Below are positions 1-14,228 of a DNA stretch of 60,000 nt, one piece after another; positions within the stretch are counted from its first letter, which is position 1, and each line of letters begins with the position of its first letter. Origin of the DNA: Polytrichum commune (taxonomy: Eukaryota > Streptophyta > Polytrichopsida > Polytrichales > Polytrichaceae); assembly GCA_950295325.1 (NCBI GenBank), contig OX485807.1, forward strand, positions 3,786,501 to 3,846,500, in the 5' to 3' direction. The notes under the pieces were generated by a model. That model was not told where the DNA came from, made no database searches, and saw only the letters and a program-made list of their open reading frames with translations. The position numbers were made by a program, and so were the translations under genes.

Positions 1-3000
1 CCCACAATCCCGAAACTTGTTCCCTTATCACATCACACCTGTAAACTTATGAGGGAACTACATGTTTCAAGGCCACACAAACTATAGTGCCAAAACCAGG
101 TATAGAAAGCTCAACAATTCCACATTAGAAGCACACATCAATCCATGAACCTAATTACATTGAAAGTTTTAAAATGCGTTGCCTATGACAACTTTTACAG
201 TGGCAAACACAAGAGTGAGTAGGAATCATAGGAGCAGACAGATATCTCTAATAATCTTCCATGCCTCCCAAGAGCCAGAAAAGACCTCCCTTTCCACAAA
301 GGGCACAACAGCCTGAAGGGCAATAGGGTTCCTGAAACTGAATGATATGAAGAAGCACAAGTACTTACAGCCCATTTATCAACTAAACGTAATCCAGGTG
401 CAGTCTTCCTTGTCTCAAGTATGCGAGCAGGTTTGGCTGCTTCTGCCATAGCCTGTATCCACAATTGAAGTTGGTCAAACAGTTATTTCCCTTTGTCATG
501 TATAACTTTCACCAGTTTCCATCCACAGATACAAACATATCACCTAAATTGCTCTTGCATTGAAGAGCATATCAGGAACAAGATTCAAAGATTGAGCTCC
601 TGCCACTATCCTAAAATGACATTTTGATTTGGCCAAATTATTGCATGAACTCCAGCAACTTCAATGATTTCTGATTGGTCCTCAACCCGGCAACAGCTAG
701 TGAAGTTTGAATTTTCCTTTTCCTTAGCTTCTTCCAGTTAAGAATATTCTTTGAAATTGCAAGTACTATGCAGGCTCACTAAATGCGACAATAGGCAGTG
801 GACAACAACACATGACACATCTTAAAAAGTGGAATGTGAACTATTTCTGAGGGTGAGAAAACAAAAGCAATCAAGCTCTGGAAAGTAATGAGGTTGTTAT
901 CAAGGGATGGCTTAAACCCAAGGCCTTAACCCAGATCCCATAGGTTTAGCCACCTAAGCCCGGAATAGTACTCAGATGGATGACCTTCCTAGCACTTGAT
1001 TGTTGGTGCACCCTACTATGGTCCACCCAATCATAGTGGGGGTATTTTCAACCAACTTTGTGGGAACCTAGGGGCTTGCCCTTGGGGGTGAAAGGTGTTG
1101 GCTGGCTTGTCTGCGCCCATTCATGGTGTTCACCTTCAAAGGCAATAGTCTTCGGGGGGCCCTCTAATCTTGTAATGCCTTTCCGGGATCACATATAGAC
1201 TTAAGACCAACTCGAACATGATGCAACACCATAATTCCCACTGGTGGCAACATCGGAGTCATCTTTCTTTTCTTTCTGAGGTTGTTATCAGATGATCATG
1301 GAACTGTTTTCATACCTTAGTTAAAGTGGCAATACCACTCATTCGCTGCATGAAATTGAGGGCAATCCTTTCAGCAGTCAGTATACTTTGAGCCCGTCCT
1401 GTGCAGACGAGAAAACTCTGGATTAGCATGAACACTTGCAGACATGATTACATACAGAAATAGAAGATTAAAGGACACAGATAACAGCAATATTGTAGAT
1501 ATGCATGAGACTTTGAAAACCAGATTGGGAAAGACAACGGATTCAAAAGAAGGATTATTTCTGGCACAAGTGCACATCTTCTGCCATTAAATTCAATACA
1601 AGATGCTCTTCTGTTGATGAGTTATCAAAGCTTTCTGGCCTACGGATTTTCAGGGCAAATATGAACCTTTAACTGTTCCAAAGTGCTGCCCCTTTCTTAA
1701 GGGATCACCGTCCTTCACACTCCATTCCACCTGCCAATGCACCCCAATTGTTGCCTTTGATTATTTTCCACATGGTTGCCATAAGTGTATGCTGATTTTG
1801 AAAATCAGAACAACTTCAAGTTGCAGCTAACTGGCTCAATGGTGTTGGAGAAGTGAGTACCGATAAACTGGAAACCTTAAACCTAGCCAGATACTGTCAA
1901 TGGCATTCATGTCTCAAGGGATAGAAATTAAATTAATGGGCTTCTCAATCAATATCAAGTTAAGTGGGCCTAAAATGGAAACTTTTAGCTCTGCACCACT
2001 TCTCCTAGGATATTGAGCATCTGATTAGTACAAGATGATTATCAAATCCAGGTCAGGATGAGTAGCTCATATAAATATCTCATTTCATTTTTCAAAGTGA
2101 AGATTCTCTTTCTTCTTAAATGATCATGTATTATGTTGACTGTTCAACCTAGCATAGGTAGAAAATTTCGAGCATGTAGACCAAACTTATTCATCACATG
2201 TCTAGTTGGGGTTTGTTCTTATATCCACCCTTAAACACACATCACTGAAAATTGGCTGTCCAATTAAGCTAAGTAACTGAACAAGGCCCACTTTCCTTCC
2301 CACCAGATGGCCAGATGGCCAATTCAACCACCTATAAAACATTGAAGAATCCTCAATGGCATAATCCTCAAGCACTAAGATATGCGGGTGGTGTTCAGTT
2401 ACTTTTCTTTATCAAACAACTTCTATTTGATACGGGTGTGATTAGGTGAGGATCAAAGAATATACATCATAAAGACACATGTTTAAGAAAGGTTGGACTA
2501 CATCTTCAAATTTTATTAACCAGTCCAGTCAATTGTGAACACAATTGTATTCAATCAAGGAATCCACAAACATGCACTTCCGATAATAATTAAACCAGAG
2601 GAGGTCCAATTACAAACTGGTTTTGTTCATGTTTCAATCTAGATTTGCCATGCAAAAAAAATTTGAAATCATAAATCTGATCACTAAAAATGGAGGACAA
2701 GAAAACACATCAAATAACACCCGCAAACCTTAAAAGTGGTCCTTAAAAGATCAGAAAAAGTGCATAGAAGGGTACAATAGTTTGCAGAGTAGATAATCAC
2801 CTTCAACGAAGGGTCAACTTCGTTGAAGACCATGTCAGCTAAAGCAATGCCAGCCACTACTCCATTCGCTTTGGCCAAAAACTGAGCTTCAGCTTGAATG
2901 TCTGGAGTCATCGTTGCTAAACAAGTTACATCTCCTGCACATTTTTTGTTGCACATGTGAGGCCACATATCATCATCACCAACACTAAAACCCTGAACCC

Positions 3001-4075
3001 TTGACCTTGAAGTATTTCACATTTTTTTATACCAGTAGGATATGGGTATTTGACAGTATTTTTGTTTACGTAACGATTTGGATCTATATAGCACGCAAGA
3101 ACCTTCATACCTAGGCCAAATCGCCCTAGTATCAATATGATTTAGAATGGTATTGACCCAAAAAATAGCTAGGGTATCCAAAGATTCTCTCACCTGGACA
3201 TACCCACCAAATATCAATATTTGACTGGTACCCACGGGTAGGTTCTTCGATAAAATTATTACTGCTGATTACTGAAACTATGCATTCACCTATATACCAG
3301 ATGAACACTGGTGCATACCCTTGAGGTTTAATATCTTATTGGTGCCAACTCAACATTTAGCTAATAATTCAATCAAATTGATTCAACTCATCATCCAACC
3401 TTTTAGGTCTTTAGAATACAGAAAGAGATGACAAGATTAAAATAGTAACTCAAGCATCATCGTGCCCATGATTGTAACCCAAACATCCAAGGCAATTGAT
3501 TCCATGTTGTAGTCTGGTGTATTTGTATGAATGTGAACTCAGTGTTGACCTTGATCGCCGGCATCTTCAGCAAGAGCTAAGCGAATTATGTGCAGTAAAT
3601 CGTAGGTGGGGTGCGCCGGAGGTGGGATTCCCACATTCATCTCCGGAGTCATTGTTTCCGCGACGGCCATGGCTGCCCGTGGCAACGACCTGATCTACCC
3701 AAAATTTGTCACATCCCAAAATCCCATTTCATGAGAACAAAAAACCCAAACCAAAATAAAAACATCAAGAACCCAAAATACCAAACACATTTCACCTTCT
3801 ACAGAAACCCCAGAACCCAAAACCCACATAGGAAATACTCACAATTCAGCCCTCATTGGACAGAATGCTAGAAAATCGCCGACTACCACGCACCTGACTG
3901 TAGCTTGTTGGCACCAATTGGGAGGGCTGCAAAACAGAGTGGGTGTTGCTTCAAGACGACGCAGGAAACAGCCTCGTGGTAACGATGAATGCGCAGGCAA
4001 TGAACCCAAAGTGCTGGCTATGGCGGAATTAGCCCAGCAACTTGAATGAGCCAAATTCATCTGCGCCGCTTCCAT
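1..4075 (-). CDS. QPT: Quinolinate phosphoribosyltransferase (nicotinate-nucleotide pyrophosphorylase), 5' part, six exons, runs off the left edge
   Basis: Converts quinolinate and PRPP to nicotinate mononucleotide, CO2 and PPi in de novo NAD synthesis; plant forms are organellar. Minus-strand exons, all with GT/AG borders and matching phases: 4075-3894, 3689-3550, 2934-2801, 1730-1667, 1398-1316, 452-369. Exon 1 encodes a Ser/Ala/Arg-rich leader of about 60 residues, consistent with a transit peptide. Exon 2 has [10 protein letters not shown] and [11 protein letters not shown]; exon 3 GDVTCLATM and [19 protein letters not shown]; exon 4 VEWSVKDGD; exon 5 [20 protein letters not shown]; exon 6 the PRPP/substrate-site block [18 protein letters not shown]. 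No frameshift or stop was found. The catalytic C-terminal half (GGG..H, KDNH region) must lie left of base 1. A second in-frame ATG at 3670 could give a shorter cytosolic form. Identity is strong from these family motifs; exon 1 rests on splice phase only. Confidence 0.93.
903..1276 (+). mobile_element. SINE with 5S rRNA-like head, inside a QPT intron
   Basis: A 374-bp insertion flanked by a perfect 14-bp direct repeat, TGAGGTTGTTATCA, at 889-902 and 1277-1290. Its head (about 930-1013) follows plant 5S rRNA: CCCATAGGT, CTAAGCCCGGAATAGTACT, CAGATGGATGACCTTCCTAG and TTGGTGCACCCT line up in order with the 5S A box, C box and 3' end. The tail ends in a T/C-rich stretch. The long duplication fits LINE-driven insertion. 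A Cassandra-type LTR, which also carries 5S sequence, is the main alternative but should have a 5-bp duplication. It lies in the intron between exons at 1398-1316 and 452-369, antisense to the gene. Confidence 0.7.
2010..2330. repeat. Diverged dispersed repeat, family D3, copy 1
   Basis: Lies in a QPT intron. It shares an ordered set of phrases (CTCATTT...TTCAAAGTGAA, a GATCAT step, GGTGTCC/GCTGTCCAATT, AAGTAAC, GGCAC/GGCCCA) with 17880-18110 and 52250-52700. Identity is modest and ends are not defined, so this is an old repeat of unknown class. Confidence 0.35.
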
Positions 4076-6200
<2,125 letters not shown>

Positions 6201-6239
6201 CAAGTACACTATTGTTAGCAATTCCAAATATTGGGGTTG

Positions 6240-6960
6240 TAGCCCATTTCTATGAATATTTTGGAGCTCATATGAATTTTTTTTTCATTATGAAGGTTCC
6301 ATGATGCTCCACCTACCATTAACGATGATATATGATTTTGATATCAGAGGAAAACAAAAACCAAATGATATTGATATATTTATGTAGAATGTATGATCTG
6401 TATTGTCAAATATGTTATAAATCAAATGTGGATATTGAGAACATATATATGTTGTTTATTTGAATATTGACATGTACCATTGGGGGCGGGGGTTAGTAGA
6501 AATTGTCCCTCCTTGTTCACTTTGAAAAATCATGTATATGAATCCCTTGATAACCTAAAGTTGGGGATGGCTTATGTCCTTTGTGATGAACTCTGAAGTT
6601 CTCAACCACTAAAGTTTCAACCTCAATTTTTAAACATGCTCTATGCACGTACATTTCAGAATTTAGAATTTGACACAAGGGTTGAGCTAAACATGTTCTT
6701 CACAATTGTAGTAGTTGTGGTGGAATAGATGAGGGTGTAAGCATCAAAAGAGGAGAGATAAAGTGAAGAGGAGCAGATAAATTGCTCATTTGCACACAAG
6801 TTGGGCATGGGTTGGTTTGGCTTCAAATTCCGTGTGCACACGAGAAATAGAAGAGGGGAGGGACAAGAAGTAGCAAGAGTTTGTGAAGTCCTTTTCCTCC
6901 TACAATTGTTCTTTAAAATCCAAATTTGGTGTTGCATTTGTATCTAATCTTTTACACAAA
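6240..6960. repeat. Dispersed repeat family D1, copy 1
   Basis: Shares several blocks with 16440-17290: the GATGCTCCACC segment, TTGTTTATTTGAATATTGACATG, TTCACTTTGAAAAATCAT and the GATGAACTCTGAAG...CTCAACCA segment. The order of blocks differs between the copies, as if they were cut from a longer or tandem parent. No ends or coding capacity were identified. Confidence 0.5.
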
Positions 6961-7089
6961 TTCTTTCCATTTCAACCAAACCCTTGGCATGTGTAATGCC
7001 ACAATCGCACACATATGGTGTTCCTCATCCTCCTTGCAATCTTCTTGTGGACTTCCATTAGGTATAACCTCATCCTAGATGTAGTTTAG

Positions 7090-7290
7090 GATGAACCGGT
7101 TAAGTTTGAAAAATAACCGATTGAAGTTCAAGACTTCGGGAAAAGTACCGATCATTTTACAGAAGTTTATAGTACGTACCCCAATTTATTAAAGAAAAAC
7201 CGAAAGATGTCAACATGTATTAACCGGTTGGACTTGGAAACACTAGGATATCGACCGTTTGTGCCCAAAAATACCTCCCGCGGACACTAC
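7090..7290 (-). repeat. Dispersed repeat D2, copy 1 (inverted relative to 47135-47332)
   Basis: Reads as a diverged reverse complement of 47135-47332. Shared phrases include TTGAAGTTCAAGACTT, AAAGATGTCAACATGTA and TTGGACTTGGAAACACTA. The other copy lies just upstream of a LINE endonuclease ORF, so this may be a LINE 5' fragment. Confidence 0.55.
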
Positions 7291-7299
7291 CTTCACAAG

Positions 7300-9788
7300 C
7301 AAAGCATGGTCATAACACTTAAAGTGTCCCATCACTGGTGGTTATTGTACTATACGGATCCAAAAGTACCAATAAGTTAGTGGGTGTCGCCCCGACCTAG
7401 TAAATACTTTCGTGGTCGCAATGATCGAGGTGAAAGAATTAAATTGTAAGTGTAAATGGTCTTCTTGTCTTTAGTGCATCAATAACACACAAAGAGACAA
7501 ATATGATTGTTATGTCTCTCCAAGTGAGTCCAAACTAGGTTTCACGTCTCTTCATGCTCTCTAAGCATGAAAATGGTGGCACCCTTGTCATTGGTTCATA
7601 TGACATGCTCATGTTGTGTAACATGGATATGGTGAGCATATATCGATGTATAATCCACTTTTCTATTTTACTCCATACTTATATTTCAATTTACAAAAAC
7701 ATAAGTATGATTGGCTATGATGATCATTATTAAAGGATATAATTTTAAGTAACATCTCCATCTCCATCTCATCTACCTACTAGAAGACAAACTACATGCT
7801 TTGCAAGTCGGACTCTAACCATATGGTGAGGCGGTTCGTAAGTTGAGTGGGTTTAGAGCAAGCCCAGCGGTTCATGCATTTGAGAAAGGGAAGTAGCCTC
7901 CATCTGGGACGGAATTTAGAAGTAGATGCACATAACCCACCCCATCAACCTACATCCCAACATTGTTATTTACTTAATTATTGTGATGGGTAAAGCCTCA
8001 ACAATAGACTAAATCATTAACCACTCCCAACATTACCGAACTTGTTTAGGAGTTGTCGGACCTACTCAATTTCATAAATTATGAAAGTGATGTACTTCCA
8101 TACAAATTAGATAATCCGATAATTATCCAACTATATAATCAAAATATCAATTACAAATACATCAGATAATTAGATCATTATATACCTTTATCATTTCACT
8201 AACAAAATTGACTCAAATGCGTTCAAAAGAACCCATTCATAGCCTTGGGAAGTTAAGGATCAAAACATACACTCTTAGCACTAGACTTGCTTCTCCCAAG
8301 ACACTAAACACAGAAGTATTGCAAGATAATTACACCATTTATGGTATTCAACGTCACTCAATATTTGGAATCACCTAGCACGTTCACTTCTTACTACACA
8401 TCTCACATTTTACAAACAAAGGTCAAGTAGGTTATTTGGAAATTTAGACACCAGAAAATTTACTTGGTAGAAACTTACGTTCTTAGTGAGAAATTACAGT
8501 ATTGCATGACTCAGAATACTAATTCACACTAAATACCATGCATGGTGTAGCTTATCGAAATCAATGCCCTAGTCCCTTGTAATTCATTAGCCATTGGTTT
8601 TTTGATGTTTACTCTCAATTTCTACTCAAAGTTATGCATGTGCTATAGTGCTTTAACTAGGGTTTTTTTAATGAACATCTATGTCCAAACAACCAATTGG
8701 ACTTTTGTTGGTAGAAAATTAACTCTATAGAAAGACTCTATAGCACAAAATAAAATGACAAGGTAGACTACAAATGATTAACATTGCGATGTTTAGGATT
8801 ATGTGTGAGGTACCTTACAACAATTTGGGAGAAGGATTCCATTAGTTTATGGATTTTGGAGTTGGGGATTTGTAGGTCTTGGGGGAATTTAACAATTGTT
8901 GTATGTATAGTGCCCCTTATTCATGCCGTGATTATAATGGACGGTAGTACTATCCAGCATAAATGGGATGGGATTGGGATGGAGAATGGCATGTTTATAA
9001 AGTTTTCGGTTGGTGGCTTTTGTGGGGAATCTATCGTTGCAGTAAGTGAATTCAAATATTTGTACTTGGAGGTTTGGGTTGCGTGTGAAGGGTGGTTTAT
9101 CTATAGGTGGGGCTCTTGAGATGCAAAATATATCGGATCTAGGTCAAGTTGGGCATTTACATCTTGGTAGATAGCATGTGCATGAGAGTATCCATGAGGG
9201 TATGGTGTTGTCAAGTGTGTAGTCTTCAATTTTACTGGTGTTGATTACGGTAAAGCAACGGGGTGTGGAGTGGGCTAGTAGTGTGTTTGCTAGTGCGTGC
9301 ATTGCTTTATTGTGTCAGTTTGTCCTTAGATTGTTTATGTTTATTAATGCAACATGATAGTGGGTGGAGGTTTGGTGGATGCGCATAGGTTACATGCTGG
9401 GGATATGTCTTGTTTGAGAATGTGTGCTTTTTCAGTATTTCCCTAGTTAAATTCCATATCTAAATTTGAAGGTTTGTGTTATTTGCACATCGGTAATCCA
9501 AAGGGGCATCCCAAAACAGAGTGGACTATTTTATGTGTATGTTTGTGTTGGAGAGCCATTTGTCTCTTTAGGGTATTGTAATTTTTTGCATGGAAGAGGA
9601 ATGCACCTATAACCTCTCTTTTTATGTAGTTTTTGAGGTTGCAGACCGAGCCATCATGTTGTGTGGATGTCAGGGGGGGATAGATGGCCAATATGGTGTT
9701 TTTGATGGTTGATGAGGTGGACATGGGATTGTGGAGTTTTTTTTTGGAACTTATGATTCAATAAGAGAGACAATGCGCAGAGAGATAA
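7300..9788. other. AT-rich intergenic DNA, nothing recognised
   Basis: One 111-codon plus-strand ORF (8784-9119) is present but shows no domain, codon bias or supporting context. No repeats with defined ends were found. Confidence 0.35.
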
Positions 9789-9795
9789 AATTGAG

Positions 9796-10208
9796 TCACG
9801 GGGAGGTCACTTCATTGTCAAGTTGACACCACGTGCGGACAAAGTTTGCTACCCCTATATTACATGCCATATATAATTTTAAAATTTATGAAATTTTTCC
9901 TACATATACATAACCGTTGATAGTATCTTTTGTATACTTTTTTGAAATTTTTCGTCATCTTTATTTATTTTTAGTAATTGTTTTAGTTCAATTATGTGTC
10001 ATTCTAGTTAGAAATGGTATGTTTTATGAAAAAAACAAATCATCAAATTTAGTCACCACTTTTAAGTATGTCATAGGTACTGTGTATATCTACTCATGAA
10101 AAAAAATTGATAAAATTTTGACCCATTTTGGTGGTGCAACTTACCAAAAGAAGATTTTTTTTGGCCGCACGTGGTGTTCAACTTGACAATGGAGTGATCT
10201 ACCCGTGA
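9796..10208. mobile_element. 413-bp MITE with long terminal inverted repeats
   Basis: Terminal inverted repeats of about 55 bp: left TCACGGGGAGGTCACTTC then ATTGTCAAGTTG and CACCACGTGCGG; the right end is its reverse complement with a few changes. Flanked by a direct ATTGAG at 9790-9795 and 10209-10214. The interior is AT-rich and non-coding. The superfamily is not clear from a 6-bp duplication. Confidence 0.75.
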
Positions 10209-10214
10209 ATTGAG

Positions 10215-11460
10215 TTAGCCATTCAATCAACATGTGATATTTTAGGCGATAAGCTAGGAGTTTCTAAGAAATGAAAATCAAATTAAATGGCTATACTCTG
10301 ATAGAAGTGGACATGATCCTTCATTCTTATAATTGCAAGGCAATTGTCTAGAGTTCATAATAACTTAAGTAAATACAGGGTGTTTGTACTAGATTGCAAG
10401 ACATGTTCATTTCATTTATCATTCCCAAGGCTATTGACTGAAACGTTCAATTACCCATTATGGCTTAATTCAAAGTTACCACTTATCCTAATTAAGGGAA
10501 TTGAACTCCAGGTTCCACTTCATATTCACTAGTTACCAATTTCTCGATCAACAAGTTTTGTGATCTCCTTTGCATCCCGTTATCCTTCGTAGCCAACAGT
10601 CTCAGTGTATTGCCTTTTCAATCTTTGCCAATAGTTAGGATAATATAATATACACATTTCACATTGTCTAGACCATGGCCTTTATGAATATTCGACTATT
10701 CTTTTACTTGGTTGGAGATCCAAGAAGTAGACTGTTGGTCTTCTCAGCCAATTCATAGTCAATGGCCTCGTCCAACTTGTCCTTTCGTTTCCTACCCAAA
10801 ATTTCGTGTTCCTACCAAAAGTTAAGACGATAGACTAGTCATGATTCGAAATTGTTGAGCAAAGACCATTGCCTTTTCATCTTCTAAGGCACGCCGTCCT
10901 CTAATTTTTCATTATTCGGACAAGAATTTCCCCACAACATATTACAACGACACAAGACCAATGTATTGACCTTGCCATATACCACTCAAAACATGAATGT
11001 CCCATTGAAAATTGTGGCCATATAAGACCCCCATACCATAAATGCCCAAAGAAAAATTCTCAAAATTTAGATGGGGGTGGGGTTTGGTGGACTTTGAAAC
11101 AAACCCCCCATATCCTTACACAAACTTCACAACATTTGAACAATTTGTGATTTTCAGACTGATTTCAAAAGTGGAGAAGGTTATTATTACTTTGAATAAT
11201 AAGCACAATGTTGCATAGTTGCCCACGACAACCAATACAACCTATGAATCATTTTTAGAGAGCATTAAATTATTAGTGCCCCATGGCTTAGATTATGAAC
11301 AAAGAATGACCACTGATACAAAGTTTTGGATTTTTGGTGTCTATTTGTAAACACAAGTCTTACCGTATACTATTAAAACCAAAGCATCCAATCAAAGAGA
11401 GTGACCTAATAAGACCCACGCACCTTAATTGCCAACAAGATAGAGATTCTCAAGACTCAA
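10215..11460. other. Intergenic DNA, nothing recognised
   Basis: No long ORF, defined repeat or RNA motif seen on either strand. Confidence 0.35.
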
Positions 11461-11601
11461 AAGCCTCCCAAATAGACAACTACTACTAATAATTCCCAAA
11501 ATGATTAAAATGGTTCAATTACTCCAAGCGAAGCCTCCCAAATAGGCAACCACTACTAATAATTCCCAAAATGATCGAAATGGTTCAATTACTCCAAGCG
11601 A
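11461..11601. repeat. Two-copy 70-bp tandem duplication
   Basis: The unit starts AAGCCTCCCAAATAG and ends TTACTCCAAGCG, repeated head to tail with only a few differences, so it is a recent local duplication. Confidence 0.85.
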
Positions 11602-11879
11602 TGACTTATGAGGTATAACTTATATCATGGCCGTCCATATATAATGATGGAGTTTTTGAAACTTGAGTGGGAGTGGCAGCTTTTAGGCCAATGTTGGGAA
11701 GCAAGGCACATGTGGAAGAGGAAGTATGTGATTTCTCTTCATGACTTAAAGTGGACCAACCCCGGCCTTGATGGGAATAAGCCGTGATGGCCTTGGCGAG
11801 CTTTTACTCTTATGGAAAGCCCTTGTTGCTTTTTTGCTTCTAAGGTAGAGGATGCTAAAATTAACACTTCACTCAAAAT

Positions 11880-12300
11880 CAACACCTATAAATGCTTTCC
11901 AATTGTCAAAGTTGGGCACCACTTTTTTAAAATCTTTCAATGTAGCACCATCATATTGTAATAAACGTCACTGTAAAAGTTTCTTTTTGTATTGAATTTT
12001 GAAAGATGCTATTATGCCTTGATTCAAAGGTTGAACTATGCTTGTAACATTGGGAGGTAGGAATACCAAAGTCATGTTGCTCAATTCCAAGGTTAAAAAA
12101 CCCCAAGACTTACCAACTTTGGCAGAGCTACCAACGTGTGAAGATGCATTATCTAGAATCATGGTCACCTTTTGGTTTTGGCATTTGAATTGATTGTTGA
12201 GCTACAAAATCCAAGCTTCAAATATATCCCCTTTCATCCAAGTTGTTTTATTTGAGTGCCACCGAACATACTCGTGAGGTTGCCACCTTCCAAAACATTG
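11880..12300 (-). pseudogene. pogo/Tigger-like (DDE_1, CENP-B/jerky type) transposase remnant
   Basis: The minus strand reads WMKGDIFEAWIL, then MILDNASSHVG, then MTLVFLPPNVTSIVQPLNQG and IIASFK. This is the classic second-Asp block (LLDNxxxH) and the FLPPNxTSxxQPxDQGxI block of Tc1/mariner pogo-type DDE transposases. Downstream, after a TGA, the same frame continues as LLQYDGATLKDFKKVVPNF. Upstream the frame meets another stop. Only the catalytic middle of a roughly 400-500 residue family protein survives. The D of the usual QPxDQG is N here. No terminal repeats were found, so it is a decayed fragment. Confidence 0.8.
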
Positions 12301-13172
12301 TGGTTCCCAAGTGAAAATGGATGTATTTTAGATGTACATAACATAGATGGAATGAATTTTAGCATTAATTACCTCTTTAATATGATAAAACAAAGTATCT
12401 AAATGTCGCATTATTGAGTATGGAAGTTGTATACAAGAGGGAGTTTTGAAATAAAAAGTTTGGTCTCGCAAAAATGTGTCGTAATATCGAGGGTGTCGTA
12501 TAAATGAGTGTCGTATGAACAAGGTTAGATTGTATGTTGTGTAGGTTCTAGGCAATGAAGGTGGGGTCCTCATCATATGCAAGGTTGTCGTATATGGGGC
12601 CTAGGGATTGGTTTAAGGAAGCTAGTGGTTTTGACTTGGAATTTTCTTCAAATATTCAATTGAGAATAAAAAATATTTTTTCTTTCTTTATACATATGTT
12701 TAGCCCAAAGGCTAATATGCAACTCTAAATTTTATCAACCACATAGCCATATACATGTGCAATAGCTTAAAGTGTTGGTTTAAGCACCCTCTACCTTCTA
12801 TGGGCATGCAAGTTATGTACAAAAATTCCCGTTGTGATTCATGCAAGCATAATATTCCTTTATTTTCAAGATTGCCTATGGGGAGCACTATGGCTATGTA
12901 TTCTAGGGCTTCTAACAAGGAGCTATTATTTATTATAGTTTTTTAATCGCAACTTCTTTCTTGAAAAGAGACCATCATCTAGTTGCTTCGTAATGTTATG
13001 CTTTTCTTAACCAGACGACTATTGCAAGGTGCTTCAAAGTTCAACTCTTTGTGGCATGGATAATCATTATATTTTAGAAGAGAAAATGAGTTTGTCCTAT
13101 TTCTAATATCATAAGATGTTGGCACATTGAGCATAGTTGTTTAATTTTCCTAGTTAGGAAGTGGGAAGTGAG
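12301..13172. other. Intergenic DNA, nothing recognised
   Basis: Short ORFs only; none has family features. Confidence 0.35.
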
Positions 13173-14101
13173 TACCGTAGTTTAATAGCAGGTTCGGCAC
13201 AATATCATTCTAAAAATAGATGTCTAAAACTTTGGAATATTATTGACATTTTTTGTCGAATATAAAATTAATTATTTTTCAAAATTGCCAAAAAGTAAGA
13301 AATTTTTACTTACAATGGAAGCATATGTGAATTTTGAAAGAGAGAAGGTGCTCCTTTTGTAATCACGCTCACTTACATTAGTCCACAAAGAATATGGGTT
13401 AAGAAGTAGCAAGACTCTAGGTGAGGCTTTTCAAATGTGTTGTACACAAATTTTTGGAGTCCAATTGAGCATAGAAGATGAAGTTTTATAGAATTTTGTC
13501 CAACTAACAAAAGTTGAGAAATCAATCCTTCTTCTACCTCCAACAAGTTTTGTGTCAAAATAAGTCTTAATGCAAAAGATATGGACAAAACATTGCAGCC
13601 GTGTAAAGATCAAAAAATTAAAATGCGTTCATAACAGTTTTTCGGAGCTCATTTGTGCATAGAAGATCAACTTTTTTGGAATTTTGTTGGTCTAAGAAAA
13701 GTTTAGAAATCAAGTAATCTTTCACCTCCAACAAATTTCATGTCATTTGAAGACTCTATGCAAAAGTTATGCGTGTTATAAAAATGAAGTCTAACTTGGT
13801 GCTTCACCTCAAAGTTTACATATCCCATGTGCATTGTTGAACACAACTCCACTCTACTTGCATAAAGCACATAGCATTCTCAACTCTTCACTCACATCTT
13901 ACTTGTCATTCAATGCAAGAGAGATGTACAAGATATTAGCTTAAATAGAAAATTAAAAATGAATTTAAGCCGAATTTTTAAAAGTTAAAAGAGAAAATTG
14001 CCGAAAATATGAATATACTATTTTTAGGTGTTGAACTTACTTTTTGAACTTTAATTAATTATTCGGCTAACATGTGACGAACCAACTATGAACCTACGGT
14101 A
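13173..14101. mobile_element. ~930-bp non-autonomous TIR element, copy A
   Basis: Near-identical over its length, in direct orientation, to 50750-51694. Ends are inverted: left TACCGTAGTTTAATAGCAGG then TTCGGCACA, right its diverged reverse complement ending in TACGGTA. No clear target duplication and no convincing coding capacity; the minus-strand ORFs are shared with the other copy but have no domain. Compared with copy B it lacks a short segment near 13306 and its ends are more diverged. Confidence 0.75.
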
Positions 14102-14104
14102 GGA

Positions 14105-14165
14105 TAACATTACTCAACTTAGTCATGGTGTTATGAGGGCCATAACATTTAGTTGAGTAATGTTA
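14105..14165. repeat. 61-bp nested palindrome
   Basis: Outer arms TAACATTACTCAACT (14105-14119) and AGTTGAGTAATGTTA (14151-14165) are perfect complements; inside them TGTTATG and CATAACA form a second stem. It may be a tiny MITE or foldback remnant. Confidence 0.7.
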
Positions 14166-14228
14166 CGAGTGTTCTAGTGATGTATACTTGACTTCACACC
14201 CACGAGGTGGAGGGTTTGAATCCTTGTG
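14158..14228 (+). mobile_element. Possible tRNA-derived SINE head
   Basis: A box-A-like TGTTCTAGTGATGTATAC is followed at tRNA-like spacing by GAGGTGGAGGGTTTGAATCC, close to a Pol III box B (GGTTCRANNCC). It does not fold into a good tRNA, so a SINE head is more likely than a tRNA gene. The 3' end and target duplication were not found. Confidence 0.4.

Noticed and set aside
930-1013. Functional 5S rRNA gene
   Set aside because: Too diverged, lacks the 5' third of 5S, and sits inside an element with target duplication.
8784-9119. 111-codon plus-strand ORF
   Set aside because: No family motif, no neighbouring exons and ordinary AT-rich composition.
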